A DNA stretch of 64,000 bases from Nostocales cyanobacterium HT-58-2 (GCA_002163975.1 CP019636.1:4041001-4105000); one strand, 5' to 3'. Positions 1 through 8,935 are shown, numbered from the stretch's first letter. The notes: generated from the letters alone by a model not told the origin. Program-made: numbers and translations.

Positions 1-1608
1 GAACGCCTATGTGAAGCGAGTGTTGATGTCAATTTTTATATGCTCAAAGGCTTAGACGAGTCGGCATGGAGACAGTTTTTTGCTAGTCGTAACATTAATC
101 CTCATCCTGATTCTGCGGCACTGCGTGAAATATGCACAGCCTATGGGGGCAATGCCAAAGCAATGCGAATTATCAGCGGTGTCATTCGCGCAGATTTTGA
201 ATGTGACATAGATGCTTATTGGGATGTGACTCAGGATGATTTGTTGATTGAACAAGAGTTAGAAAATTTAGTTGTCAGTCAGTTTAACCGCCTACAAAAA
301 ATTTATCCTGAAGCGTATCGACTCCTCTGTCGTTTGGGATGCTACCGCTATCAAGATGTGCCTCGTGTACCTATTGACGGGCTTTTGTGTTTGCTGTGGG
401 ATGTGCCAGAGATGCAACGTCGGCGGGTGGTGAATCGTTTGTGTGCTCGATCTTTAGTAGAATCCCGAAACGAGGAATACTGGCTGCATCCAGTGATTAT
501 GGCTGCAGCGATCGCCCGGTTGCGAGTCAGTGGAGAATGGGAGACAGCAAACCACAAAGCTGCCGATTTTTGGACCAATAGTGTGACTACGGTTCAAGGC
601 ACAACAGATGCATTGAGAGCCTTAGAAGCTTATTATCACTACGTAGCGATTGAAGACTTTGAACAAGCTGCAGATGTCATTATTAGACAGAGAAATAATA
701 AATGGGGAACTCATGAATCTCTTGGGCGCTCGTTTTACAAACGAGGTTTGTTAAAACCAATGACCGCTGCAATCAATAAGATATTAAATAAACTTAATCC
801 AGGGTATCGCTGTGCTAAACTCTATCACACATTAGGGGCTATATGCTGGCTAAAAGGTGATTTTCATCAAGCCATTAATTATTGTGAGCACTCCAGAAAA
901 ATGGCACTCACCTGCTTGCAATTAATGCAACAAGATGACATTGAGGCTGTTAAAAAAAATAAATTAATAATTGTAAACTCGTTATTAACTATAGGTATTT
1001 GTCAAATTGGTGCTTGGGAACTCGAAGAAGCAGTAAATACTCTCAGGCAAGTCGTTAAGCTTTGCTATCAAATTGACTATGAGAAATATGCTCCATCTGC
1101 TTTGTTTTACCTAGCATTTTTAAATTCATGTTTAGGACGAAAAAAAGAAGCAATTGAAATTGCCAATTACCTCTATAATCGACTTCCTCAGGAAGGACTA
1201 CCTTCATGGGTTACAGAGTATAGATTATTTTATTTATTGATAACTTATAAGAATTTAGAAGAAATAGAAAAATCATTTAAAATATATCAAAAAGTTATTT
1301 ATTATGCTAAAAATAGTCCTTATACTCAAGCGAAAACAAAAGCGTTAAGTGGTTTAGCACAGTTGTATCGAGAACAGGAAGAATTTACACAAGCAGTAGC
1401 TTGTCATGAAAAAGCAATCAAAGTTTTAGGTGAAATAGGCGCTAAATTGGATTTGGCTGAGGCTTATTATCAACTAGCATTAACTCATCAAAGAATGAGC
1501 GAAGCTGCGAAAAGTAGAGAAAATTTTGAGAAAGCGATCGCACTTTTTCAAGAAATGCAAGCACCAAGACAAATTGAGAAAGTACAAACAGCAATGGATT
1601 TGTTTTAA
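1..1608 (+). CDS. NB-ARC/TPR regulatory ATPase, 5'-truncated by window edge
   Basis: The frame is open from base 1, so this is the C-terminal part of a longer protein; the first ATG (position 40) is probably internal. The first ~170 visible residues look like the ARC/winged-helix end of an NB-ARC STAND ATPase: a 'LKGLDESAWRQFF' segment, a 'YGGNAKAMRIISG' segment and a winged-helix-like 'LLCRLGCYR' stretch. After that come helical TPR-like repeats (around residues 265-520) with typical pairs such as A..YH..GAICW and A..YYQLALTHQRMSE. Cyanobacterial NB-ARC-TPR proteins are signal-sensing ATPases, and some act as defence sensors. The P-loop would lie outside this window, so nucleotide binding cannot be checked. 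A HIP1 site lies inside the gene. Family is fairly sure; the function is unknown. Confidence 0.75.
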   Translation, partial: ERLCEASVDVNFYMLKGLDESAWRQFFASRNINPHPDSAALREICTAYGGNAKAMRIISGVIRADFECDIDAYWDVTQDDLLIEQELENLVVSQFNRLQKIYPEAYRLLCRLGCYRYQDVPRVPIDGLLCLLWDVPEMQRRRVVNRLCARSLVESRNEEYWLHPVIMAAAIARLRVSGEWETANHKAADFWTNSVTTVQGTTDALRALEAYYHYVAIEDFEQAADVIIRQRNNKWGTHESLGRSFYKRGLLKPMTAAINKILNKLNPGYRCAKLYHTLGAICWLKGDFHQAINYCEHSRKMALTCLQLMQQDDIEAVKKNKLIIVNSLLTIGICQIGAWELEEAVNTLRQVVKLCYQIDYEKYAPSALFYLAFLNSCLGRKKEAIEIANYLYNRLPQEGLPSWVTEYRLFYLLITYKNLEEIEKSFKIYQKVIYYAKNSPYTQAKTKALSGLAQLYREQEEFTQAVACHEKAIKVLGEIGAKLDLAEAYYQLALTHQRMSEAAKSRENFEKAIALFQEMQAPRQIEKVQTAMDLF

Positions 1609-1888
1609 AAATAACCAAGGAGATATCTAGAAAAGCTACAAAGGAGAATACCTCCTGCCGTGCCGAGGTGAAAAAAACTTATAACAAGAAAATAGTTTTT
1701 GCCTGTCTAATTCAGTCCTAAAAGATACAATAGAGGAAAACTATAACTCATGCTCATAGAAAAAAATTGGCATTGCAATCCGTTTTGAGCAACAGTTGCT
1801 AGTAAGTATCCTTGAAAAGAGGAGAACAACACAAGGTGTAAGGAGGCGTTGTGAAAGTTCTACTAATGAGCTATTTCGGAGGTATGAC

Positions 1889-2254
1889 ATGACGATTACT
1901 CTCAATCACACTATAGTGCCTGTGCATAATAAAGAAGCATCAGCACAATTTTTTGCACATATTTTTGGTTTAAAGGTTGAGCCTTCAGTAGGACACTTTG
2001 CCGTCGTGCAGGTTAATGATACGCTAACGTTAGACTTTGCTGACTCAGAGGAATTCGAGTCGCACCACTATGCATTTCATGTCAATGATGAAGAATTTGA
2101 TGCTATTTTTGCGCGAGTCAAAGAGGCAGGTCTTGAATACAGTAGCGACCCCATGCACCATAATAAAGGTCAAATGAACTACAGAAAGGGAGGTCGTGGC
2201 TTCTATTTCCTAGACCCCAATGGTCATAACCTCGAATTGCTGACCCGTACCTAA
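1889..2254 (+). CDS. VOC (glyoxalase/dioxygenase superfamily) protein
   Basis: A 121-residue single-module VOC protein. It opens with 'ITLNHTIVPVHN', followed by 'AQFFAHIFGLKVEP', and ends with 'GFYFLDPNGHNLELLTRT', the usual beta-alpha-beta-beta-beta signature with the terminal metal-ligand Glu in NLELL. VOC proteins bind a divalent metal and act as lyases, isomerases, dioxygenases or resistance proteins; the substrate cannot be told here. An in-frame TTG at 1796 would give 152 codons, but ATG 1889 has a good ribosome site (CGGAGG at 1877-1882) and starts exactly at the conserved fold, so I chose it. It stands alone between an NB-ARC gene and a convergent DUF4112 gene. Confidence 0.8.
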   Translation: MTITLNHTIVPVHNKEASAQFFAHIFGLKVEPSVGHFAVVQVNDTLTLDFADSEEFESHHYAFHVNDEEFDAIFARVKEAGLEYSSDPMHHNKGQMNYRKGGRGFYFLDPNGHNLELLTRT

Positions 2255-2327
2255 ATATTGGGATTGTGAGTGTGGGTGGATGATTGGGTGTAGAGCAATT
2301 TCTTTAAGACTCTATGTCCTTGCTGAC

Positions 2328-2732
2328 TCAAACTTGGCTAACTTGAGTCTTGTAAAGTTCAGTAGCGACTTCTTCAAGTTCCGGTTCAACCGCCATGAGA
2401 TGTTGCTCTAGAATAGCTAAATTACGGATGTTGGATTTGTAGAAAGCATCAAATATATCACCCACCAAAGGGACTGTGCCAACGACTGCTTCCAAAGCAA
2501 CGTTGAAAATCATTTTCCTTATGTCTTGATGTGGTATGCCAAAGCGAGTCGCTAAAAAGATAATGTAAGCTGAAAAAGCTGTACTAATGAAATCACCAGC
2601 GCCTGGAACTAGACCAATAATTGGGTCTAGTCCGATGCGAAAGCCTGTACCTGGAATACGGAGAGATGTATCCATTAGGCGGCTCAGTTGACGAATACGG
2701 TTGAGAGTAGCTAGGCGTTTGGCAGTATCCAT
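2328..2732 (-). CDS. DUF4112 family membrane-associated protein
   Basis: A 134-residue protein that matches the DUF4112 pattern: 'RLMDTSLRIPGTGFRIGLDPIIGLVPGAGD' near the N-terminus (quoted here in part by key residues: IPGT, GLDPI, GLVPGAGD), then a hydrophobic helix with SAYIIFLATRFGIP, then 'GTVPLVGDIFDAFYKSN'. The two G-x-P-G/L-GD turns framing hydrophobic helices are the family hallmark. Family function is unknown; members are predicted to associate with membranes. The gene runs towards the preceding VOC gene. No strong ribosome site is seen before the ATG. Confidence 0.8.
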   Translation of the reverse strand: MDTAKRLATLNRIRQLSRLMDTSLRIPGTGFRIGLDPIIGLVPGAGDFISTAFSAYIIFLATRFGIPHQDIRKMIFNVALEAVVGTVPLVGDIFDAFYKSNIRNLAILEQHLMAVEPELEEVATELYKTQVSQV

Positions 2733-3025
2733 AATTTACAATGTTTTCACGACTGATTGATATTCTTTTTGTACCGTTAAAAGGAACAAAGGCAGAAAAT
2801 GACTGATTCTATTTAGAATTCTCTAGGTAGATAATACGATTTTTTATTATTATGCTTTTCTTCCCACAGTTAGATATAGTAATGCTATTGAAGTTGTAAT
2901 ATTATTTGTTACAGTCTGTGTTTGTTCTTTTTTGTTACATACCAAAAATGACAAAATAGCTACCAAAAGCTAATTAATAAAAATTTATAAATTGAACTCT
3001 CTTTTTAAAAGCTGAAAACTTTTGT
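2733..3025. promoter_or_regulatory. divergent intergenic region with two TTGTTACA motifs
   Basis: AT-rich spacer between the divergent DUF4112 and HMA-like genes. Two TTGTTACA-type octamers occur near 2907-2914 and 2932-2939, in the same orientation upstream of the HMA-like gene. They resemble half-sites of the cyanobacterial HLR1/RpaB element, but the spacing is longer than the usual 4 bases between HLR1 half-sites, so regulation by RpaB is only a possibility. Nothing else is seen. Confidence 0.2.
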
Positions 3026-3487
3026 ATGACTTCTAGAAATCGGTCTCATTCTGATAAAAGTGCTATTCTCAATTTGCATCAACAACCCACAAAAATAACA
3101 GCAAGTGTAGCTAAAGAAACAGCGCCACCTCAAAAGATATCTTACAGCGTTGTTCATGCAATTCCTGGACGTATTCGTTTTCGGATTCCTCGCCTAATTA
3201 TCGATTCTGAGTATGCCAATAAACTCAAGCAGGTCATAGAATCTGACCCTATGACTACGAATGTGCGTGTTAACCCGACAGCAGCATCCCTTGTTGTCAA
3301 TTATCAACTAGGCGTTATTCCAGAGGACCAAATGCGATCACATCTGGTTAATCTTATTCAAACTGCCCCAAGTATAGTTTTGCCAGTGCAAGCAACAGTA
3401 CAATCAATTTTAGAAGCTATCTTTGATGCTGTGCTCAATCTCATTGACAGTACGCGCAACATCAAGAAAGCACGTAACGCCACATAA
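3026..3487 (+). CDS. HMA-like (HMA_2 type) small protein
   Basis: 153 residues. After a polar N-terminal tail (1-35) there is an HMA-like ferredoxin fold: 'SVVHAIPGRIRFRIPRL' (about 40-57), then a helix, then 'TNVRVNPTAASLVVNY' (about 78-93). This is the pattern found at the front of many cyanobacterial P-type ATPases and stand-alone HMA_2 proteins. It lacks the CxxC metal-binding pair of classical HMA domains, so it is unlikely to be a simple copper chaperone. The next gene, 60 bases downstream on the same strand, starts with a second HMA-like domain fused to a PAP2 phosphatase; the two are probably co-transcribed and may act together at the membrane. Function unknown. Confidence 0.7.
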   Translation: MTSRNRSHSDKSAILNLHQQPTKITASVAKETAPPQKISYSVVHAIPGRIRFRIPRLIIDSEYANKLKQVIESDPMTTNVRVNPTAASLVVNYQLGVIPEDQMRSHLVNLIQTAPSIVLPVQATVQSILEAIFDAVLNLIDSTRNIKKARNAT

Positions 3488-3547
3488 GTACAAGATTTTC
3501 TTGCTCTTAACCCTGTAAACGCTCGGATCGCAAAAACAAAGTGAGTG

Positions 3548-4717
3548 ATGGGCAATTATTTTGATAAACTCCCTAATGAGAATCCTTTAGTTTGGGCAAT
3601 ACATACTGCTGTTAAAGGAAGAGCTAGATATAAGGTAAATGAACTTTATCGTTCAGAAGCTCTCAAAAGATATCTTGAATCACGATTGTCAAAAGAAAAG
3701 GAAATCGTGCAATTTCGTGCCAATCATTTTACTGGAAATGTTCTTGTTCTTTTCCATCCAAATTTGAGCATCAACAATATTAGCTTACTTCTTGAAAAGA
3801 TTGTTTTAGATTACAGAAAACAGGTAAAAATTTTTCCTATCAAGACAGCTTCTATCAGCACAAACCAAGAAGAAACAAAAAATTTACTTGGCGATGGTGA
3901 ACAAGGTGAGGCTGTTGTTGTGGCAACCGGAGTGGCAACCGGAAAAGATACACAAAAGGGTAAAATACAAAATATGGTTGGCTCAGCCACACTGCCGGAA
4001 ATATCTATGCAGAAACAATTAGAAAAAGCTGGCAGTCAACTGGTTCTAGTATCAGGGGCTGTTTGCACCCTTGTCTATTGCACCACTCTACTCCACAGAT
4101 ATGGTCTTGATAAAAACGTTTTGTTAGCCATTCAGAAGCTGCACACGCCACTTCTCGATCGCATCATGGTTGGTATTACTTTTCTTGGCGATCCGATAGT
4201 TTTGCTGTTGCTCTGTTTGGGTTTGAAATTTGGACCACTGTCTCACAATCGTCGCGCGCAAGCAAATACCTTGAGCTTAGGCGCACTCGGTGCAATAGGC
4301 TTAAATTGTTTGCTGAAATTCCTGTTTGGTAGGGCACGTCCAGCACTGTGGAATCGTATTATTGATGTGGGTTTACACAGCTTTCCTAGCGGTCATGCAA
4401 TGGTATCGATAGTCATTTATGGCTTTCTGGGCTACATTCTAGCAGAGCAATTTCCTCAATGGAAGGGGCGGATTTTTGCCTTGACCGTTGTCTTAATTCT
4501 TGCAATAGGTTTTAGTCGGCTTTATCTGGGTGTGCACTGGCCAACTGATGTGGTAGCTGGCTATGCTGTAGGATTAGTTTGGTTGATTGCCTGTATTCTC
4601 AGTTTGGGGCTGCAACAAAAATATCGCTTATCAGGTAGACATTTACAAGAGGAGCATCTTGTAACTACCTCCTCCCATTACCGTTTTGCCCCATCAGGTA
4701 CTCCCAGATTCGCCTAA
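3548..4717 (+). CDS. HMA-like domain fused to PAP2 membrane phosphatase
   Basis: About 389 residues. Residues ~8-95 form an HMA-like fold without CxxC ('WAIHTAVKGRARYKV' start, 'GNVLVLFHP' strand). A polar linker (~96-165) follows, then about six hydrophobic segments carrying the full PAP2 signature: K-x6-RP ('KFLFGRARP', ~257-265), PSGH (~280) and SR-x5-H-x3-D ('SRLYLGVHWPTD', ~323-334), with both catalytic His present. PAP2 enzymes dephosphorylate lipid phosphates such as phosphatidate or undecaprenyl diphosphate. GTG 3545 directly precedes ATG 3548 and is an alternative start. The preceding gene is also HMA-like, suggesting a two-gene unit. The 3' end overlaps the convergent coiled-coil gene by 53 bases. 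Confidence 0.8.
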   Translation: MGNYFDKLPNENPLVWAIHTAVKGRARYKVNELYRSEALKRYLESRLSKEKEIVQFRANHFTGNVLVLFHPNLSINNISLLLEKIVLDYRKQVKIFPIKTASISTNQEETKNLLGDGEQGEAVVVATGVATGKDTQKGKIQNMVGSATLPEISMQKQLEKAGSQLVLVSGAVCTLVYCTTLLHRYGLDKNVLLAIQKLHTPLLDRIMVGITFLGDPIVLLLLCLGLKFGPLSHNRRAQANTLSLGALGAIGLNCLLKFLFGRARPALWNRIIDVGLHSFPSGHAMVSIVIYGFLGYILAEQFPQWKGRIFALTVVLILAIGFSRLYLGVHWPTDVVAGYAVGLVWLIACILSLGLQQKYRLSGRHLQEEHLVTTSSHYRFAPSGTPRFA

Positions 4718-4997
4718 TTTCACGGTTATTATCAGCAACAAGACGTAGCGTCTCATCTGTACTGGTAGTTAAAGCATCAATCCGGCTTGTGAGTTGAGAA
4801 ATTGCCTGAGAGTTCTGCTCTGTAAATTTCTCAAGCCGAGCTAATGCTTCATCATGCCTGTTAGCTGTTTCAGCGGTAGTAGTGGCTATTTGTGCAACTT
4901 GTGTGATCAGGGGAACCAACTGGTTAAGCATTTCGGCATGGGTTTGCAGCATTTGCTCAATCCGGGCAAGTCTGTCCTGTCGTCCGTCTTGTGTCAT
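4665..4997 (-). CDS. small coiled-coil protein, unknown function
   Basis: 110 residues, almost entirely heptad-patterned: 'RLARIEQMLQTHAEMLNQLV' then 'ARLEKFTEQNSQAISQLTSR' and 'TDETLRLVADNNREIRRIWEYL'. No membrane segment or signal peptide. Small coiled-coil proteins of this kind (LxxIE.ML...) are common as orphan genes in filamentous cyanobacteria; no function is known to me. Its last 53 bases overlap the 3' end of the convergent PAP2 gene, which may be an antisense overlap between the two mRNAs. The coding look (regular heptads, no low-complexity shadow) supports a real gene. Confidence 0.65.
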   Translation of the reverse strand: MTQDGRQDRLARIEQMLQTHAEMLNQLVPLITQVAQIATTTAETANRHDEALARLEKFTEQNSQAISQLTSRIDALTTSTDETLRLVADNNREIRRIWEYLMGQNGNGRR

Positions 4998-5371
4998 CTA
5001 CTGATGATCTCCTGCAAAATTCTGCATAAGTACAGTCGGGTGAATTGTTCTGGTTGGTTGTCTTCCGTCATCCTGTATTCTTGCCTCTGTTGGGTTGTAC
5101 TTGGTTTTCTGGCTCTCACTACCTTGCATTATATGTAACTTCATAATCTCTTAAATAAGTGAATTTTGTTGATGCTATCAGTCTTTTAATGTGAAGATAT
5201 ATTAAATATTGATAACTAGTTATTCTTAACTATTAACATAGCTCAATAATTAAGAATAAAAAAGATGAGGGAAACGCGAGAGTTCCCTCTGAGTTTTATC
5301 TCTGCCAAACTAGCACTTATATTTTGCTAGGTTTAGATTCTCATCCACTTATAAGTTGATAAACCAAAGTG
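4998..5371. other. intergenic region 4998-5371
   Basis: AT-rich spacer. The only structure I see is the hairpin at 5256-5290, annotated separately. No reading frame with coding character and no RNA gene is recognisable. Confidence 0.5.
5256..5290 (-). terminator. rho-independent terminator of the CHAD gene
   Basis: GAGGGAA (5267-5273) pairs with TTCCCTC (5283-5289). Read on the minus strand the stem is followed by a run of T (complement of AAAAAA at 5258-5263), the standard layout for termination of the CHAD-domain gene that ends at 5372. Confidence 0.75.
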
Positions 5372-6340
5372 TCAAGTTGGTTGCAATACTGTCAGATGAA
5401 ATCGATGTCTTGTCTCAGCTTTCAAATATTGCTGTTGTAAAGGTTGCCACTGCTGCCATAACTGGTAACGATTTTCTGCTAGCAAATTAGCGAGGGTAGG
5501 AAACTGAGACTGTATCTCTGACTGGAAGACATCTGCAAGCCATTCAACTAAAACCACACTATCTTGTATTGCTCCCAAAATTTCTTGGACACTTTTTACT
5601 TGTGCAATACAAACGTTGTAAGATTCACCGTATAAGTCAGTAAATAACTCCATCTGGTAGCGCAGGCGTTTGGCTTGTTTACGCAAGCTGTGAAGATTTT
5701 CCCCATTTGTTGCTAATTCTTGCTCTACCTTCTGTGCTTTCCAGTTTTTAGAAATAACAATCTCTGCTCCTTCTACTTGCGTTCCAATAAGCCAACCAGG
5801 ATGCAGTAAGAATATACTCACCTCAGGTAAAAGGAGATCTGGTAGCACTTTCTGAATTGGTAAAGATGCCAGTAGGTGATATGATGGTTCGTCCAACCAC
5901 TCCTTTAAAGTTTGTTTTAAAGCCTTGTAACGCTCACTCTTTAATGTTGACTTTACCTCTGCCAGTGCCTCTTCACGTTGTTTTTCCAAAACATCCAAAG
6001 CTGTTTTTAGAGACTCCTGTTCTTTACGAGGTAAATCTGATTGCTCAAAGTTTTTCAAAGTTTCTTTCAGTACATCTAAATCTCGGAGGTTACCAAGACG
6101 ACGCGCAATTTTACCAATGTTTTTATCACCAGCATACTTTGGCAAATCTACAACAGAGGAAAACCTAGTTGTCGCTGTGCGTAGGCGACGCATTCCCACT
6201 CGCATTTGATGCAGTGCTTCTGGATCTTTATCTTTCTTTACTGCTGTTTCCCACTTCAAGGTTTTCTTAAAGTGTTTTTCAATTGCCGCGTAAGCGCAGT
6301 TGCCGAGAGTTTCGACCTTTCGATTTGTAGCTAATGTCAT
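5372..6340 (-). CDS. CHAD domain protein
   Basis: 322 residues from ATG 6340; GTG 6376 would add 12 residues of poor character. The CHAD helical domain shows its two conserved basic helices: 'ALHQMRVGMRRLRTA' (about 45-60) and 'LHSLRKQAKRLRYQMELF' (about 220-237), with His and Arg/Lys rows on one face. CHAD domains bind inorganic polyphosphate and are often found on polyphosphate granules or next to CYTH/triphosphate-tunnel enzymes. No CYTH partner is present here; the gene stands alone with its own terminator. Likely role: polyphosphate-associated protein. Confidence 0.85.
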   Translation of the reverse strand: MTLATNRKVETLGNCAYAAIEKHFKKTLKWETAVKKDKDPEALHQMRVGMRRLRTATTRFSSVVDLPKYAGDKNIGKIARRLGNLRDLDVLKETLKNFEQSDLPRKEQESLKTALDVLEKQREEALAEVKSTLKSERYKALKQTLKEWLDEPSYHLLASLPIQKVLPDLLLPEVSIFLLHPGWLIGTQVEGAEIVISKNWKAQKVEQELATNGENLHSLRKQAKRLRYQMELFTDLYGESYNVCIAQVKSVQEILGAIQDSVVLVEWLADVFQSEIQSQFPTLANLLAENRYQLWQQWQPLQQQYLKAETRHRFHLTVLQPT

Positions 6341-6612
6341 ACTAAATTGATACACCGTGAGATAGAAACACGTCACTAAATGGGGTTATTGAATGGTAGC
6401 ACTAGTTAAAAAATGAAATCTATGTTTCGTTGTTTTTTATGTTATTGAATTATTAAGAAATATATGACTGTTTAAAGACATATCTTTTTATTATAAATTA
6501 TCTACTTTTGGTATTAGAAGAGTATCAAGAGAAAATACTGGAAATTAGGTGATTATAATAACAAATAATAACGATAGAGTAAATAATATAGTTTCTATAG
6601 GAGCAATGTCAA

Positions 6613-7680
6613 ATGGACAACTCATCTCTAATCAATCAAGTGTCACTCAATTTTAATGATAGTTTTAAAGAACATCGTGAAGACCTCTCAGCAGTACTGC
6701 TTACTCCAGAGCAGCATTTGTGGTTAGGGTCAGATGAAACCTCAACTCTTGAACGACTATCATTTATAGATGCTAATAATTTTGCAGAACATAAACAATT
6801 TCACGTAGCAGAATTTATAAATTTACCTGCACCAGAAGACAAGGAAATTGATATTGAAGGATTGGCATACGATGAGTATTATTTGTGGTTGATTGGTTCT
6901 CATAGCTATAAACGTAAAAAACCTAAATCCGAACAATCAGAAGAAAAAAATATCAAAAGACTAGCAACAATTGAGTCAGAACCCAATCGGTATATTATAG
7001 GACGTATTCCACTAGTAGATGGAGAATTATCTCCATTATGCCAACACCCTGAAAATCCTGGTATCCAATTGAGCGCTGCTAAAGTCGAGGTAACAGAACA
7101 GGGGAACTTACTTATGGAGGCTTTGGCAGATGATCCACATTTGGGCTTTTTTGTGAAAGCTGCAATTCCAGGTAAAGATAATGGTTTTGACGTAGAAGGA
7201 ATAGCTGTTTGTAAAAACCGAGTATTTCTAGGTTTGCGCGGACCGGTGTTGCGAGGTTGGGCTTTGATGCTGGAGATAGAGTTAGAAAATTCTAGTGATA
7301 ACCTCCTAAGACTTAGGAAAATTGGAGAAGCAAAAAGGAGATATAAGAAGCATTTTATTTTCTTAAATGGTTTAGGAATTCGAGATTTATTTTTAGCTGG
7401 TGAAGACTTGTTGATTTTAGCAGGACCCACAATGGATTTAGATGGTCCAGTGCAAGTTTATCGCTTGAAGAATGGCGTTCATTTACAAGAAAATGTCCTA
7501 AATCAGCCAGAGGTTGTGCTAAACATTCCATATGGAAATAGGGATAACCATGCTGAGGGTATCACTTCATTTCAAGATATATCTGGAGTCCCTTCAATAT
7601 TGACAGTTTATGATTCTCCAGCAAAGAATAGACTGGTAGGAGATGCTGGCGTACTAGCAGATGTCTTTCAACTGAAGTGA
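6613..7680 (+). CDS. DUF3616 family protein
   Basis: 355 residues, soluble, beta-rich. Conserved features are 'EDLSAVLLTPEQHLWLGSDE' near the start, 'EIDIEGLAYDEYYLWLIGSHS' (about 76-97), 'NGFDVEGIAVCKNRVFLGLRGPVL' (about 194-217), and a C-terminal 'NHAEGITSF'. The repeated D-x-EG-hydrophobic motifs indicate a propeller-like fold as in DUF3616 proteins, whose activity is not established. The start is close to a weak GGAG (6600-6603). It converges on the NIL-ferredoxin gene with only 16 bases between the stop codons. Confidence 0.8.
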   Translation: MDNSSLINQVSLNFNDSFKEHREDLSAVLLTPEQHLWLGSDETSTLERLSFIDANNFAEHKQFHVAEFINLPAPEDKEIDIEGLAYDEYYLWLIGSHSYKRKKPKSEQSEEKNIKRLATIESEPNRYIIGRIPLVDGELSPLCQHPENPGIQLSAAKVEVTEQGNLLMEALADDPHLGFFVKAAIPGKDNGFDVEGIAVCKNRVFLGLRGPVLRGWALMLEIELENSSDNLLRLRKIGEAKRRYKKHFIFLNGLGIRDLFLAGEDLLILAGPTMDLDGPVQVYRLKNGVHLQENVLNQPEVVLNIPYGNRDNHAEGITSFQDISGVPSILTVYDSPAKNRLVGDAGVLADVFQLK

Positions 7681-7696
7681 TATTGCATACACAAAT

Positions 7697-8101
7697 TTAA
7701 AGATTAGTAGAAATTGCTTGCACAGGACAAGTGGGAATACACTGCTCACAGACAATACAGCGCGATCGCGTGAATGTCAGCTTAAAACTTTGGGGATCAA
7801 GCTTGAGGGCTTCTGTTGGGCAAACTCCTGTACACAAGCCACAGTGGACGCACAAGTCTTCATCAATGATTATTTCCCCTAAAGCTTGGGAGACAGTGAT
7901 ATTTTGCGATCGCATCCATTCAATCGCTGCATCCAATTCATCAATATCTCCCGAGAGTTCTACCACCAGTTTGCCAATTTGATTGGGGGCAACTTGAGCG
8001 CGAATAATATTTGCAGCAACGTTGAAATCTCTTGCCAATCGGTAGGTGACTGGCATTTGCACAACACGTTTGGGGAAAGTAAGGGTGAGTCGTTTTTTCA
8101 C
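7697..8101 (-). CDS. NIL domain plus 2[4Fe-4S] ferredoxin
   Basis: 134 residues. The N-terminal ~75 residues form a NIL (ACT-like ligand-binding) domain ('LTLTFPKRVVQMPVTYRLAR', 'GKLVVELSG'). The C-terminal part has two Cys clusters, CVHCGLCTGVCP (~87-98) and CIVCEQCIPTCP (~115-126), each the classic CxxCxxCxxxC(P) pattern for a [4Fe-4S] centre. NIL-ferredoxins occur in methanogens, in sulfur assimilation and homocysteine synthesis contexts, and widely in cyanobacteria; the exact electron partner here is unknown. Single gene, convergent with DUF3616. Confidence 0.88.
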   Translation of the reverse strand: MKKRLTLTFPKRVVQMPVTYRLARDFNVAANIIRAQVAPNQIGKLVVELSGDIDELDAAIEWMRSQNITVSQALGEIIIDEDLCVHCGLCTGVCPTEALKLDPQSFKLTFTRSRCIVCEQCIPTCPVQAISTNL

Positions 8102-8291
8102 AGTTTTATTTCATGAAATCTCCAAGTATCTGGAGAGACAATCTTATTGTAGAATCTTAGTTTTCGGAACCGCCAAGCTACCCTAGACGCATACCTCGAA
8201 AACGAGGAGCTTACGAATCTGTTCGTCAAGAATGAAAGAGAGCAGGTTAGACTGAAGATGATAAGACTTAATAAGTTTTAATAAATCTGTT

Positions 8292-8882
8292 ATGAGTACC
8301 GATTCACCTGTTCATTCTCCAGAAAAATCTGAAGCCAAGATTGGGGCGCGGGTGAGAAATTTCTTAATCGCAATAGTGGCGATCGCCCTCAGTGTTGCCC
8401 TAGTTTTGGGACTAAGAACTGAGACAACCTCTGCTTCGCTGTCTCAGTTAGACGAGCAATCTACACCTTTGGAAGTCGCTTTAACCAACAATAAGCCATC
8501 ACTTGTGGAATTCTATGCGGATTGGTGTACTGTTTGCCAAAAAATGGCACCAGATATCGCGCAACTGGAAAAGCAGTATGCTGACAAGATAAACTTTGTC
8601 ATGCTGAATGTGGATAATACCAAGTGGTTGCCAGAGATGTTGAGATATCGGGTAGATGGCATTCCCCATTTTGTGTATCTTAGTCAGGATGGAGAAGCGA
8701 TCGCCCAAGCAATTGGTGATCAACCCCGCACAATTATGGCAAGTAACCTAGAAGCTTTGGTAACTGGTTCGCCTTTGCCTTATGCTCAAGCAAGCGGGAG
8801 AGTTTCCCAATTTAATGCACCAGTCGCACCAACCAATAGTCAGGATGATCCACGCAGTCATGGTAGTCAAGTAGTGAATTGA
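8292..8882 (+). CDS. txlA: TxlA/HCF164-like membrane-anchored thioredoxin
   Basis: 196 residues. A polar N-terminus (1-20) is followed by one membrane anchor ('FLIAIVAIALSVALVLGL', ~24-42), then a thioredoxin fold with active site WCTVC in 'VEFYADWCTVCQKMAPD' (~72-88) and the cis-Pro 'GIPHFVYL' (~121). This matches cyanobacterial TxlA and plant HCF164, thylakoid thioredoxins that carry reducing power to apocytochromes and other lumenal targets during cytochrome b6f assembly. A Pro/Ser-rich C-terminal tail is typical. No clear ribosome site precedes the ATG. Confidence 0.85.
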   Translation: MSTDSPVHSPEKSEAKIGARVRNFLIAIVAIALSVALVLGLRTETTSASLSQLDEQSTPLEVALTNNKPSLVEFYADWCTVCQKMAPDIAQLEKQYADKINFVMLNVDNTKWLPEMLRYRVDGIPHFVYLSQDGEAIAQAIGDQPRTIMASNLEALVTGSPLPYAQASGRVSQFNAPVAPTNSQDDPRSHGSQVVN

Positions 8883-8935
8883 TGTTGAACTGCAAGGAAA
8901 CACATTGCTCATAGCCTCAGAGTGTTCGTAGCGCC

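Noticed and set aside
6906..7430. Minus-strand 174-codon frame inside the DUF3616 gene
   Set aside because: Antisense shadow of a well-supported gene; no ribosome site and no recognisable fold.
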